From: Puccinellia tenuiflora
Lineage: Eukaryota; Streptophyta; Magnoliopsida; Poales; Poaceae
Assembly (NCBI GenBank): GCA_012064385.1
Contig: QRDG01000404.1
Coordinates: 265,698-329,697 of the forward strand
Direction of reading: 5' to 3'
DNA: 64,000 nucleotides
Shown here: in pieces, positions 34,293 to 45,193 of the stretch
Layout: each line of letters starts with the position of its first letter
Position numbering within the stretch: the first letter of the stretch is position 1
Position numbers and translations under genes: made by a program
Notes under the pieces: model-generated
What the model saw: only the letters and a program-made list of their open reading frames with translations
Told to the model about the DNA's origin: nothing
Database searches by the model: none

Positions 34293-34431
34293 TCCTTACC
34301 TCACAATGAGGGGCCGAACCTAGGTAAATCCTTGCTTGTCAGCCGTCCGATACTACCAGCGCGCCAACTTCTCTCTCTATACGAAACCCTAGGTATCTCA
34401 CCTAGGGATTTGGCGTGGTAACCCCACGTCA
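34293..34431 (+). repeat. truncated 3' LTR of E1
   Basis: Matches the final 139 bp of the 5' LTR from the CTTACCTCACAATGAG block to the terminal CACGTCA. The first roughly 266 bp, including the promoter part, are absent and replaced by a GC-rich tandem repeat. Confidence 0.8.
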
Positions 34432-34436
34432 GATAC

Positions 34437-34950
34437 GTTGGTCCAAACACTGCATTCACCGCCTTGCAAAACCTGTAAGTGGTTTCAGTGGCTGTTGTCT
34501 CACCAATATAGTAGTAGTCCACCATAGAATCGGCGGGAGCCCATATGCAAGAGACCGTAAAGCAACGGAGCATTTATGAATAGATGAGAATCCAAGAAGT
34601 CCGGTGTAGTCACTCTTTAGCTCAAAGTACTGATCATATTCTCGCACACCATGCAAAATTCTCTGGAACAAACCTCTCTGCATCCTGAAGCGCCGGCGAA
34701 AAGCAACCTCATCGTTGGTCGGCTGGTGCGTAAAATAATCGTTGAACAATAGCATATGTCCGGTAGCCCGCTCCCGGTTTGTGTTGCCCTTCTTTCCAGG
34801 CCTAGATCCTCTGTGTTTGGGTTCGGCCTCCTCCTCCTCCACCGCCACCGCAAGAATGCGGATGACCGCTTCATTCTCCTCATCATCCATTTGAAGTGCG
34901 GTCATCTCTTCCGTCATTTGGTGAAACATCATTTCGTCATCCGAATCCAT
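34437..34950 (-). pseudogene. Harbinger transposase, N-terminal half
   Basis: ATG at 34950. The acidic N-terminus is followed by a PGKKGNTNRERATGH segment, then FRRRFRMQRGLFQRILHGV and KSDYTGLLGFSSIHKCSVAL, the helix-turn-helix-like DNA-binding part of PIF/Harbinger transposases. A frameshift near 34550 separates the LRSLAYG part from ADSMVDYYYIGETTATETTY, which is in the next frame and runs to the E1 target site. It matches the missing 5' part of 17851-18564 in reading order and orientation. Confidence 0.88.
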
Positions 34951-35452
34951 AGCCTAAACAAGCATCGAAACATCGAAAATGATAAAAGAATGGATTGTCG
35001 GCAAACAGCCGAACACCTTGCGGACGGGAGGGAGGGACTTACTGGTCGCGTCGGTAGAGAAGAGTTTGCGTCGGAGAAGAAGGCTGCCCTTGCCAGGGAG
35101 CGGCGGGGGTGAGTGTTGCGGTTGGGGATGACAATCAGCCGTTCTATTGGGAACGGCGGAGATGGCTACAACGATGGTGGCGGCGGTAGCGCGAATCGCC
35201 GGGCAGGAAATAGAGCATGGAGGGGTGGAACCACAAATGACTGCCGGTTCACTTCGTGTGTATGATGGATGGGCCATATCTGTCGGAGGCTCGGGCCGGA
35301 CAGTGTCCGACACCGCGAAGGCAGCCCCCAAAGGTGGAGGCCCTGTTCACGGTGCCAGACAGATTTTGGGCCGAACAAAGGCTTTGCGACCCCCGGTGTG
35401 GCCTGGTTTTTTGTCCGGCGCCCTAAAGGAGCTTTACGGCCCCTTTTACGAC
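34951..35452 (-). other. subterminal non-coding region of E0 (5' side)
   Basis: The 5' leader and promoter side of the transposase gene. It is GC-rich, with no other gene. Overlapping frames at 34756-35112 and 35147-35587 on the plus strand are shadows without recognisable domains. Confidence 0.45.
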
Positions 35453-35468
35453 CCCCGTGGAGATGCTC
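35453..35468 (-). repeat. right terminal inverted repeat of E0
   Basis: Exact complement of the left repeat, followed by TAA at 35469-35471. Confidence 0.9.
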
Positions 35469-35471
35469 TAA

Positions 35472-36783
35472 GATGGGGAATGGGTGAGCTCAGAGATGGG
35501 AAGAAGGGGGCTTCGTGGTTCTCGGTACGGCTGTTCCTGTACCATACAGAGGGGACAGGGATGGAAGTTGTAGAGAATACAGTTTAGGGGGGTTTCTACA
35601 ATTTGCATGGTGGTGGAACAAGAACATGTGTTGGGTAAACAAATTACAGTCGGGCAATTGACAAGATTGTGGCCGCATAACAATGCTATCGTGACAAGGT
35701 ACTAAACTATTTAATTGGAAATTATGTCAAAATACATCGACCGTTATCCAACTGCATCTATGACTAATAATCCACCCCAGGATCGCCATCCGGTCTGTCG
35801 CCCGAAAGTATTAATTAAGTTGCAAGCAACAGATTATCGCAATAAGTATGGTGCATAATGTAAGCAATGAAACAACACAAGGAAGTAAACACCGCTGTTT
35901 TATCTCTAGTAGCAAAAGCACATCTTCAGTCTTAATCGTTTCTGTCAACTCGAGTTCAGACAAAAAGAGGCATGAACCTACTATCTAGCATAAATACTCC
36001 CTCTTGGAGATACACAAGTAATTACATGATCAAAGCAACCACAAGGATCGGAGAGCATGCTAGATATTATATAAAACATAGATATTAGTGACGAACAAAC
36101 AAACACAATACCGATTACATCAGATGAATCTCAATCGCGTAAGACAGCTCATGAGACTATTGTATTGAACAACATGGAAGAGAGAGTACCAACTAGCTAC
36201 TGCTAGAACACGTAGTCCATAGGGGAACTACTCACGGAGCATCATGGAGGCGGCGTAGTCGAAGGAGATGGCTCCGGGGGTCAATCCCCGTCCCGACAGG
36301 GTCTTGGAACAGGACCTTTTGAGCCCCGAATTAGGGTTTTTGGTGGCGTCGGAGCTCAGATGTGTTTCTGGAGAAAACCTTCGACGTTCTGGTGTTTTTA
36401 GGTCAGGGGTGAATATATAGGCGAAGAGGCGACGCGAGGCGGTGGACGAGGCTCGCAGGTGGTGCCCAGGCGCGGTCCAGCCTGGACCGCGGCCAGGTGA
36501 CGTCTGGAGGCTGTGGGCCTCCCCCGGACTTGTCCTTCTGGCTCCCGGGGTCTTCTGGCCAAAAAAAATTCTGTATTTTTTTGGAATTTTCTGAGCACTT
36601 TGAATTTTTGACCTTTTCTGCAGTGCACAGACATAATAAACAGAAACTGGCACTGGGCACTGGGTTAATAGGTTCGTCCAATAAAATATGCCAAAATGAT
36701 ATAAAAACATAATAAACACATGTGGCATTGTTATAAAACGAGCATAGAACATAAAAAATTATAGATACGTTTGTGACGTATCA
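35472..36783 (-). repeat. 3' LTR of E4, truncated
   Basis: The near-palindrome GATACGTCACAAACGTATC opens the LTR and a TATATA box is at about 36413-36420 (minus). The block around CTTGTCAATTGCC (about 35655-35670) matches E3 in order. About 340 bp of the expected LTR end are missing at the left. Confidence 0.8.
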
Positions 36784-38020
36784 GCATCCCCAAGCTTAAT
36801 TCATGCTCATCCTCAAGTAGGTAAATGATAACAAAATGATTTTTGAAGTGACAAGCTACCAACACAACCTTGATCAAGTAATAATGTAAAGCACATGAAC
36901 TGAATGAAGTGATCCAAGACAATGGTCTATTGAATATAAACAATGATAAACCGAGTGTAACATCTAAGCAAGAATTTTTCACGAATAGTACTTTGGAGAC
37001 TTAAAAGTATAAAAATTGACATGATTGATATCTCGCGAAGCAACATTTTTTCGTCAAAGGTGTTTAACCAACACTAAGGAAGATTTAAGTTTTCAGCAAA
37101 AGCTTTACTTGCAACATATTTATCTCGTGATAAAGTCAATACAAAGTTTTCATGGTTAGACATAAAGATAACATGTAGTAAGACTTGCACCACAATTGAT
37201 ACTATGTGTTTGCTCGAAATATAAAGATTGGAAAGGAAAACTGACTCAACATAAAATTAAAAGAAGGGCCCTTCGCAGAGGGAAGCAGAGATTGATTATG
37301 TGCTAGAGCTTTTAGTTTTTTTATGAAACAGAAGTAAAACAATTTTGAGATATGCATGCTTTCGTCAACGAATCCATAGCAAAGAAATCCGTTAGTCCCC
37401 CATACGAAACAAGGCTTTTAGACTATTGAGAGCGGCTGAATAATTAGAGGAATGATGTCACTCCCCGTTCTCCATTTGTTCCACTAACCATATGTTATCG
37501 ATTTCTCGAGCATGTACGTGAAGGAGATGAAGTGGGTTATATTTATATTTTGATTTGAGACACGTGATCTCTTGCCAGCTCTCTTGCAAATTTAAGTGAG
37601 CACGTAATCCATGCTCACCAGGTGAAAGGGGGGAAATGACCTTGCTTGACATAGGATATAACAAACTTCCTTACTACTTCCTCATGAGGTAAAACAGAGA
37701 CACTAATTGAAGTATTTTGAAGGTTCAAAGGTAGCACATGACAAATTTACTTGGAGTGGCAGGGAAATACCACATGTAGGTAGGTATGGTGGACATAACT
37801 GGCATTGATATTTTTGCTCAAGGATTTGGATTCACGAGATGCATTCCCTCTCAGTACGGAATTTTTTGGCTTAGCAAGGTGTCAAGAAAACACATATCAT
37901 AAACCCAGTTCATGAATGACTACATGATATACATTAAGCTTAACCATTAGACTCCGCATTGTCTCCCTTGTTAGTCAAACCATCCCTTTGCAAAAAGAAC
38001 ATCCAAACTTTACGAGCTAC
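36784..38020 (-). other. E4 non-coding 3' interior
   Basis: AT-rich sequence corresponding to 12100-13704 of E3 in reverse. It starts beside the purine tract and has no gene. Confidence 0.65.
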
Positions 38021-39185
38021 TAAACAGGACAGGGTTGAGAGCGTGCTCTCGCGGCGAGCCGGGAGGTCGCGGGCGGGTCTCGCGTGATGTTTCCCTGAGC
38101 GCCACGTGCTAGTCTCACAGCGAGGGAATAGAAAAAAAACCGCGTGGTCCGGCCAGCCCGATCGATCCCGCGGGCTGTACGAGAAAAAGGAAACATCCCG
38201 CGGTCCGGCCGATCGATCCGTCGATCGATTCACTCGTACAGCTAGCTAGCTACGGGTGACGGCTGGTTTTCTTTTCGTTTTTTTCTTGTTACAATCTATC
38301 GGTACAATATATTGCATTGTAAATTTAACAAGATGTTTAGAAAAGAAAAAAGAAAACGAGAAAAAATTATTTATAAATATATTGAATTTTGTATTGGTTG
38401 TTGTACCTATTATTTCGTCGATGCATCCTATTATTTCGTCGATGCATCTGTCGTACCGTGTGTTGCGGGCTGCGTCAATTTAGGCAGTGCAATGCTCCGT
38501 CGAAGGTAGTGCACTGCCCAACCGAAGGCAGTACAATGCTCCGCTAAAGGCGGTGCAGGCGTGCAATGTGTAGTCGAAGGCAGTGTAGATAGTGCACTGC
38601 GCAACCGAAGTCAGTGCACTGTCCGATCAAAGGCAGTGCACTGCCCAACCGAAGGCAGTGCAGACAGTGCACTGCGCTATCGAAGGCAGTGCACTGCCCA
38701 ACCGAAAAAAGCAGTGCAGTCAGTGCACCGTCACATCCGAGGCAGTGCACTGCAAAAACTAAAAAGAGAAGGCAGTGCACTGCCCCTATCCGTGGCAGTG
38801 CACTACAGAAAAGAGAAGGCTCTGCATTGCACTCTAAAAAAACAGAAAAGGCAGTGCAAACTACACACTCCGGGCAGTGCAAAAAAAAGTTTGTCGAAAC
38901 ATATCAACATGGGATCTAGTTTTGAAGATCTCGACACGACTAGTCCAACCATGAAAACGGATCGTGATATGGACCTTCGGTTCGCAAGATATTTTGGTTT
39001 TCGTAATAAAAATCTATGAAAAAAAGAGGAACCAACGAACGGCACACTCCAGACTCACCACGTGTCACGCATGGAGAGGGAGATGGAAACTGCGGAGATG
39101 TACCAGGACACACCACGTGCAAGTAAGAGCAGCATCGCGGAGCGACCTTCTAGGAAGCGCGCTTTTTTTTAGTATTTCCGTAATT
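38021..39185. mobile_element. unclassified insertion in E4 with GCAGTGCA minisatellite
   Basis: GC-richer than E4 and with no counterpart in the matching part of E3, so it is an insertion. CTTTACG occurs on both sides (about 38013-38019 and 39192-39198) and may be part of a target duplication of 7-9 bp, which would fit a Mutator-like element. The inner ends (TACTAAACAGG left, TACTAAAAAAAAG right on the opposite strand) share only seven bases. No transposase frame is seen. Boundaries are approximate. Confidence 0.4.
38480..38890. repeat. degenerate minisatellite, core GGCAGTGCACTGC
   Basis: More than a dozen GCAGTGCA cores occur at a spacing of about 20-24 bp, often with CCCAACCGAA between them. 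The core GCAGTGCACTGC is a perfect 12-bp palindrome. It causes long plus-strand frames rich in Ser, His and Gln, which are not treated as genes. Confidence 0.8.
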
Positions 39186-39806
39186 TTTAAGCTTTACGGT
39201 AGTTCTTCACTAATCCGTTCTTAAGTAAGACCCACAATTTTAAGCATCAATCTACTTCATATCTCAAAACAATTGACAAGTATTAAATATTCAAGACAAT
39301 GATCTACAAGATTATGCAAGCACTTCTTTTCACCACTTCCTACATGATATTTTCCTTTCAACCAAACTATCAATCAACTCTCCAAACAAATATAAGTGAA
39401 GCAAGTGAGTACTTTCTATAAAATAACTAATAGCTCTGAACAAGAGATACGTGAAAAACAAAAGCTAGAAGCTAAAAATAACGAAAACTGAATACTCAAC
39501 ATATATAAGTGAAGCACAAGAGTATTCTATGAAAAAGCGGAGCGTGTCTCTCTCCCAAACAAGAATAATAGGATCCAACATTTATATGACCAGAACAAAA
39601 CATAAACACACTGAAAATAAAAATAAACTGACGCTCCAAGAATAACACATAATGTGTAAAGGAATAAAAATATAGTACCACGGGTAAAACTGATGATTGT
39701 TGATGAAGAAGGGGATGGCCTTGGGCATCCCCAAGCTTAGATGCTTGTGACTAATTGAATATTGCAGAGGAGGGTCCATGGGGATCCTCCCCAAGCTTGA
39801 GCTTTT
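39186..39806 (-). other. E4 non-coding interior, upstream part
   Basis: Corresponds in reverse to about 11500-12100 of E3, including the block around GAGAGACACGCTCCGC (39535-39555). Two copies of the purine motif appear at about 39727-39742 and 39788-39800. Confidence 0.65.
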
Positions 39807-41663
39807 TGGTGGGAATATGCCCTAGAGGCAATAATAAAATGGTTTATTAGCATATTCATGTTTATGATAATACTTTATTATCCATGCTATAATTGTATTA
39901 ATTGGAAACATAATACATGTGTGGAATGTAAACAACCAGGTGTCCCTAGTAAGCCTCTACTAGACTAGTTCGTTAGTCAAGAGATGGTTAGAGTTTCCTA
40001 ACCATGGACTTGTTATAGTCACTTGATAACGGAGTCATATCATTAGGAGTAATGATGTGATGAACAAAACCCAATAATAAAAGAGTTGCAATTGATCGTG
40101 TCATACAATTTCATTGTCAACACTTTTAGTATATGCCAAGTATAGTTTCCTTAGACCATAAGATTATGTCACTCCTGTTTACCGGAGGAATACTTTGTGG
40201 ACATCAAATGTCACTTCGTAACTGGGTGATTATAAAGGTGGCTTTCAGGTATCTCCGATGGTATTTATTGGGTGACATGAATCAAGAGTTGGATTTGTCC
40301 TTCCTTGTGACAGAAAAGATATCTCTGGGCCCTCTTGGTAATATAGCATCAGAAAGGTTGCAACCATGTGATTAAGTGTTAATCACGGAGATCCTATATT
40401 ATGGACGAGTAAAGAGAACTTGCCAGGTAACTAGATGAAACTAGATATGGAGATATCGACGATCGAATCTCGGGCAAGTTAAATATCGGTGAGACAAAGG
40501 GAATCGTATACGAGATTAAGAATCTCCGGCATCGTGGTTCAATCGATAAGGAACTTCGTTGAATATGTAGGAGTCAATATGGGCATCCTAGTCCCGCTAT
40601 TGATTATTGATCTGATCATGTCTACATGTTCTCGAACCCGTAGGGTCACACACTTAACACTCCGATGTAGCTAGGGTTAGCGATGAGATAATTGATGGTA
40701 TTGACGAATGGTGATTCGGAGTCTCGGATAGGATCCCGGACGTCACGAGAAGTTTCAGAAGAGTCCGGAGAATAAGATTCATATAAGGAAAGTGGTTTCC
40801 GGAGGTATCGAAAAGGTTTGGGAATTTTATGGTAGAGTACCGGAATATTCTAGAAGGTTCTAGAGGAGTCTAGAAGTGGGGCCCATAGGTGTTTGGGGCC
40901 CACATGAAATTATGGGGTGGTGCAGTGGCCTCATGGGCCAGCTGCACCACCTGGCCATAAAGGCCCATGCGGGCTAGGGCTAAGCCCAAAAGGGGGGCCG
41001 ACCAACCCTAACCCTAGAGCGGCTGGCTTGGGGGTTCAAGGCACCCCAGCCGCCGGCCCTAGAGGGAGATGGGGGCGCATCCCTTGGCCTCCTATATAAG
41101 GAGGAACAAGGAGGCCAGCCGCACCCCCTGGATCTCCTCCACCTGGCCACCGCCCCCTGCCCTAGCCGCTCCACCTCCTGCGCCGCCCCTCCCCGGAGGG
41201 CTGCCGCCTCCACTCCTCCACCCAAGTCGCACCATCCCTATGCCCTAGGGCTGCTGCGCCTTCTCTCTCCCTCTCCCTCTTACATGGCTTGGCGAAGCCC
41301 TGTCGGACGGAGCACTCCACCATCAACACCACCACAACCGTCGTGGTGCTGAGATCTATCTAGCCGCTCCCTCCTTGCTTGCGGGATCAAGAAGGCGGAG
41401 TCTACATCTCCTCACGGAGGTGATGCTCTTGCGGCGCTTCATCGGATTGGATCGCGTGGATAATACATCTCCTCACGACTAGATGCGTCTAGTTCCGGGG
41501 ATCGACTAGCCAACCCCTGCACCGACAAAACGCGTTTGTTCGATCTTTAAGGGTAAGAGATTCGATCTCCACTTTGCTATCTTCGTCTAATAGATCTAGA
41601 TCGTGGGGTTTCTTCCGCTTTTTTCGTAGGAAAACTTTTGTTTTCTATGCAACGACCCCTTCA
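39807..41663 (+). repeat. 5' LTR of D
   Basis: 1857 bp, TGGTGGGAATATGCCC to CCCCTTCA, same family as S1. TATATAA at 41093-41099. The second T of the usual TGTTGGG start is changed to G. Confidence 0.85.
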
Positions 41664-42767
41664 GTGGTATCAGATCCTAGATCTATTCGTAGATGTTGGT
41701 GCTATTAGAACACAAGGAGTTGTGGGCGTTGATATTTTGTGTTGCTACCTTCTCGCGTGCACTTTGCGTCTTTGCGGTATTGTGAGATTGAAGCGGCCCG
41801 GACCAACCTTACTCGTCCACGCACGAGAGACCGGTTCCACGATTGACATGCAACTTGTATTGCATAAGTGGCTGGCGGGTGTCTGTTTCTCTTGCTCTAG
41901 TGAAGATGCAATTTTAAATGGAAGGCCTTTCAAAAGGATATAAAATAAGCGACTATTATATCACTGTTGTGGTTTTTGCGTAGATTAGAACGGTTCTGTC
42001 TCGTTGACCCAAGCCACGTAAAAATTGCATAAACAAAGTAGAGGACGTCTAACTTGTTTTTGCAGGGGGGTCGTGTGATGTGGTATGGCCAATGTGTGAT
42101 TTGTGATAATGTATGCAATGATCATGTTTGTAATCTTTCACGACTTGCATGTCGATGAGTACGGCAACCGGCAGGAGCCGTATGGTTGTCTATTATTTTA
42201 TGTGACCTGCGTGTCATTGAATCATCATGTAATTGCTTTACTTTATCGCTAAGAGTAGCAATTGTTGTAGTTGCAATAGTTGGTGATGGCAACCATGGAG
42301 GAGGCGCCACAATGTCGGTGATGATGGAGATCATGCCGATGCTTTGGAGATGGAGATCAAAGGCACGAGAAGAAAAGGCCATATCATATCACAATTTTGA
42401 ATTGCATGTGATGTTAATCCTTTTATGCACCTTATTGTTTGCTTAGATGTGATCGCGACGGTAGCATGATAAGGTGATCTCTCACGTTAATATCAAGAAG
42501 TGTTCTCCCCTAGTATGCACCGTTGCAAAAGTTCGTCGTTTCGAAGCACCACGTGATGATCGGGTGTGATAGACTCAAACGTTCGCATACAACGGGTGTA
42601 AGCCAGATTTACACACGCGGAAATACTACGGTTTCCTTGAAGAGCCTAGCATGTACAGACATGGCCTCGGAACACAAGAACCGAAAGGTTAAACACGAGT
42701 CATATGGACGATATGATCAACATGGTGATGTTCACCATTGAAGCTACATCATCTCACGTGATGATCG
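41664..42767 (+). other. D primer site and leader
   Basis: Untranslated leader with TGGTATCAGA at 41665-41674. Contains the left copy of the F target duplication (GATCG, 42763-42767). No gene. Confidence 0.75.
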
Positions 42768-43737
42768 TGTCGCAACAGTGGAACATGGGGTTCCCCTGAT
42801 GCGGTCAAAGTGGGTCCATCGCACATGGGCCCACCAAGGAGGCACTCAAGACCAAGGCTCAAGACTGGCAGATGGGCCCCCCATCTGCCCCACGGCGTCC
42901 CGACGCGTGCGACATCGACAACCAAGGCCAAGGACTCGGGGACCCTCCGGGGCCCCCTCGACCCGGAAGCAAGCACGGAGGTCCCGGGGACCCGACGCCC
43001 GGCAGGAGGCCAGGCTCATTCCCGGGAGTCAACCTCCACCGCGCCCAGAGGATAAGCTTGCCAGCTCTGGCTAGAAGCTCCTAGAAGACTTGGGCGCCAA
43101 GAAGATGGAGGCGCCAAGAGGGGGCAGAGGCGGAAAAGCTGTCAGCCTCTGTCTGCCCTCTCAGGAAAAGGTGGCCGATCCCACCTGCCCCCTCTGAGAA
43201 GAATACTTGGACGAGAGGAGGCCACGTCGCCTCCTAGAGAGAACCCGGAGGGGTTTTCCCGCCAAAACCCCTCCGGCCCCAAGGGTGCACCTGTGGTATC
43301 CCCTTAGCCTATAAAAGGAGGACCGAGGCACCCAAAGGAAGACAGGTCGAAAACAAGTCCAGAAGGGAAGGAGGCTAGGCTAGGTAGCGCACAAGTCCCA
43401 GAGTAGCTTAGGCGAGAGGTGATCTCCTCAGGGTCAGGATCTGCTCGTCTTCCACCTCTAGCCAACACCTCCCGGGTTCTCACCCGCGACCACCTTTTTA
43501 AAGCTACACCAAGATACACCTCTCAATCCAGACATGCAGGAGTAGGGTTGTTAGCCTCCGGGCGGCCCGAACCTGGGTAAACTCCTTGTGTCTCTGTGAT
43601 GCTTGCTAGTACGTAGATCTCGAACGTCGAAGGGAAGCCCCCGGGTGGAAGAAGTTCTTCGGCCTCCTCTGCGCCCCCCACCGAACCTAAAAAGGGGGTA
43701 TCCTTTACTCCCGGTGTCCGTGATCCGAGACACGACA
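42768..43737 (+). repeat. 5' LTR of F
   Basis: 970 bp, TATAAAAG at 43310-43317. Nearly identical to the 3' LTR apart from small indels. Confidence 0.93.
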
Positions 43738-43739
43738 TC

Positions 43740-44046
43740 TGGCGCGCCAGGTAGGAGGCGCAAGTGCTGAGTTCTTCTTCGCCGACTTCGAGTTCTTCGT
43801 CGGCATCTTCCTCAAGTTCTTCGTCAACTTCGTGTTCTTCGTCGAGATCTTCCTCAAGCTCTTCATCGGCGTCGAGATCCTCGAGGAGGTCTACTTCGAG
43901 TTCTTCAGATCTTCTGGCAAGATCTTGGATCGTCGCTTCGTCACGGTTCGACATCAAGCTCTCTGATTGAGGCAAGTTCTGCCACGAGTTCCTTTTCTGC
44001 TCCGTCTAGATCGGGTGAACGGGCACGTCTTTGGCCAGCAAGGGCC
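43740..44046 (+). other. F primer site and leader with (TTCTTCG)n-like microsatellite
   Basis: TGGCGCGCCAGGTAGGA is the primer site. A CTTC/GTTCTTCGTC-type low-complexity stretch at 43767-43925 gives poly-Ser on plus and poly-Glu/Asp on minus and is not treated as coding. Confidence 0.7.
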
Positions 44047-44618
44047 ATGTCTGGCACTCAGGAGGTCCGTGGTGAGCCGTCGCAGCAGTCGTCGCGGAGA
44101 AGCTGGGGGCTAGAAGAAGCGCTAGGCATGGCCCGAGTGCTTCTCTCCTACCCGCCAGAACAGTGCAAGAGCGATCCCCGAGCGAGGGCCTGGATCGCAA
44201 GATTGGAAAACCTGCTGGACTATGCCCACCACTGCCGCGCTCCTACGAGTTCTGCCCCGACCAACACCCAAGCAGCTGCCGCTCCGGCGCCAGCTCCCCC
44301 AGAAGAGGAACGACAAGGGATCCCCGTGGCAAGAGGCCCATGGATCCCACCCGCGAGGCTGTCAACCAGAGCCCCAATCTTAGGCATCGTTCTCGCGAGG
44401 AGATGGAAGCCCAGGCGGATCCGCATTCTGATGCGACCGTCCTCGACCTCTATCGCCTAGAGCAAGGACCTGAGGAGCCATTGCGCCGCTACATTTGGAG
44501 GTTCCGGGGTGTCATCGTCTGCATTCCCCCGGCTGAGCTACAAGAGATCTCCGTTATCGCTGTCTTCCACGCCAACGTCCGCAACCCGATGATGAAGGAG
44601 AGGCTAAGGACCCGCTGA
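44047..44618 (+). pseudogene. gag: F gag (short, one frameshift)
   Basis: ATG at 44047 (MSGTQEV). An Ala/Pro-rich N-terminal region is followed, after a frameshift near 44345, by the gag core VLDLYRLEQGPEEPLRRYIW and ISVIAVFHANVRNPMMKERL, the pattern of Ty3/gypsy gag in grasses. It ends at TGA 44616-44618, with no zinc knuckle or protease after it. The product would be a capsid-like protein; with the frameshift it is probably not made in full. Confidence 0.8.
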
Positions 44619-45193
44619 TCAATGCGCACGAGTCGAAGAGGCCGCTTCCTTTCCACCCCGTGGAGCACGCTGAAGCAGAGAGCCCGGTCCGCGCGAGGTA
44701 CCCGCGACATCTGGAAGGGCACCCGGAAGTGTTGCCACGAGGGACTCCGTGTAATCAGCAAGATAAGTTATCCTTGATCTGAACCCTTGTCATACTTTGG
44801 CTGTCTATCTTGCGGGAATAAAACTATGTTCGAAACTAGGAACGCGTCTTGTCCGTCGATTGAGCACGCCGAGGGGCTGGCTCTTCCGGGAGTATGGAGC
44901 GGTCAGGGACCTAGTACTGCCCGGGAGAAGTACGAGCCGAGTGGGTGAGCGACCTCTTGGGAATCGGTAGGGCCTGGGGAGATGTGCCTGATCAGTCAGG
45001 ATCTCACGGGTAAGCTTACATCCCGGGAGGATCTCTCAAAGACGTGGAGAAAAAGAACCATGATAAAACCAAAACACCCGCAAGTAGAACAGTATAAAAG
45101 TTTCCTGAACGATACAGCATGAGTTCTGATCACGCACAAGGACTGACATAACGGTTTTTTGGGCACGAGGTGCTCGAATGATATGCAGGGAGC
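44619..45193. other. intergenic part of F between gag and the antisense gene
   Basis: Contains AATAAA at 44817-44822 (plus), a possible poly(A) signal for the gag transcript, and the 3' untranslated region of the antisense gene. No ORF of note. Confidence 0.5.

Larger units (their letters stand above)
18570..34431 (+). mobile_element. LTR element E1, non-autonomous, nested in Harbinger E0
   Basis: Starts TGACGTGGGC, ends CCCCACGTCA, and is flanked by GATAC (18565-18569 and 34432-34436), so it is a true insertion into the transposase gene. The 5' LTR is 18570-18974, and a primer site of the form TTGGTGCCGTATGTGGGAA follows from about 18976. Only the last 139 bp of the 3' LTR remain. With E2 and S2 removed the interior is about 2 kb and codes for no retrotransposon enzyme that I recognise. 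The size suggests a short non-coding Triticeae family such as Veju, but identity was not tested. Confidence 0.85.
17492..35468 (-). mobile_element. PIF/Harbinger DNA transposon E0, split by E1
   Basis: Terminal inverted repeats GAGCATCTCCACGGGG (17492-17507) and its complement (35453-35468) are perfect over 16 bp. They are flanked by TAA (17489-17491 and 35469-35471), the TWA-type 3-bp duplication of this superfamily. With the E1 insertion removed the transposon is about 2.1 kb and contains one minus-strand transposase gene, whose 5' half is at 34437-34950 and 3' half at 17851-18564. No second (Myb-like) ORF was found. The sequences on the two outer sides are unrelated (copia C on the left, the LTR of E4 on the right), which is unusual; see findings. 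Confidence 0.9.
35472..39806 (-). mobile_element. gypsy element E4 (E3 relative, minus strand), truncated both ends
   Basis: Read right to left, the non-coding 3' interior (39806-36784), the purine tract (36784-36797, minus GCTTGGGGATGC) and the 3' LTR from TGATACGTCACAAACG (36783) leftward are present. The LTR is cut at 35472 at the Harbinger inverted repeat, before its normal CAGCAGCA end. The coding half and 5' LTR are missing because element D begins at 39807 and E4 sequence does not resume beyond it. It is related to E3 but clearly diverged. Confidence 0.8.

Noticed and set aside
38561..39019. 152-codon frame over the minisatellite
   Set aside because: Its sequence follows the 20-24 bp repeat and has no domain.
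43764..43970. Poly-Ser frame at the start of F
   Set aside because: It comes from a CTTC/TTCTTCG microsatellite in the leader before gag.
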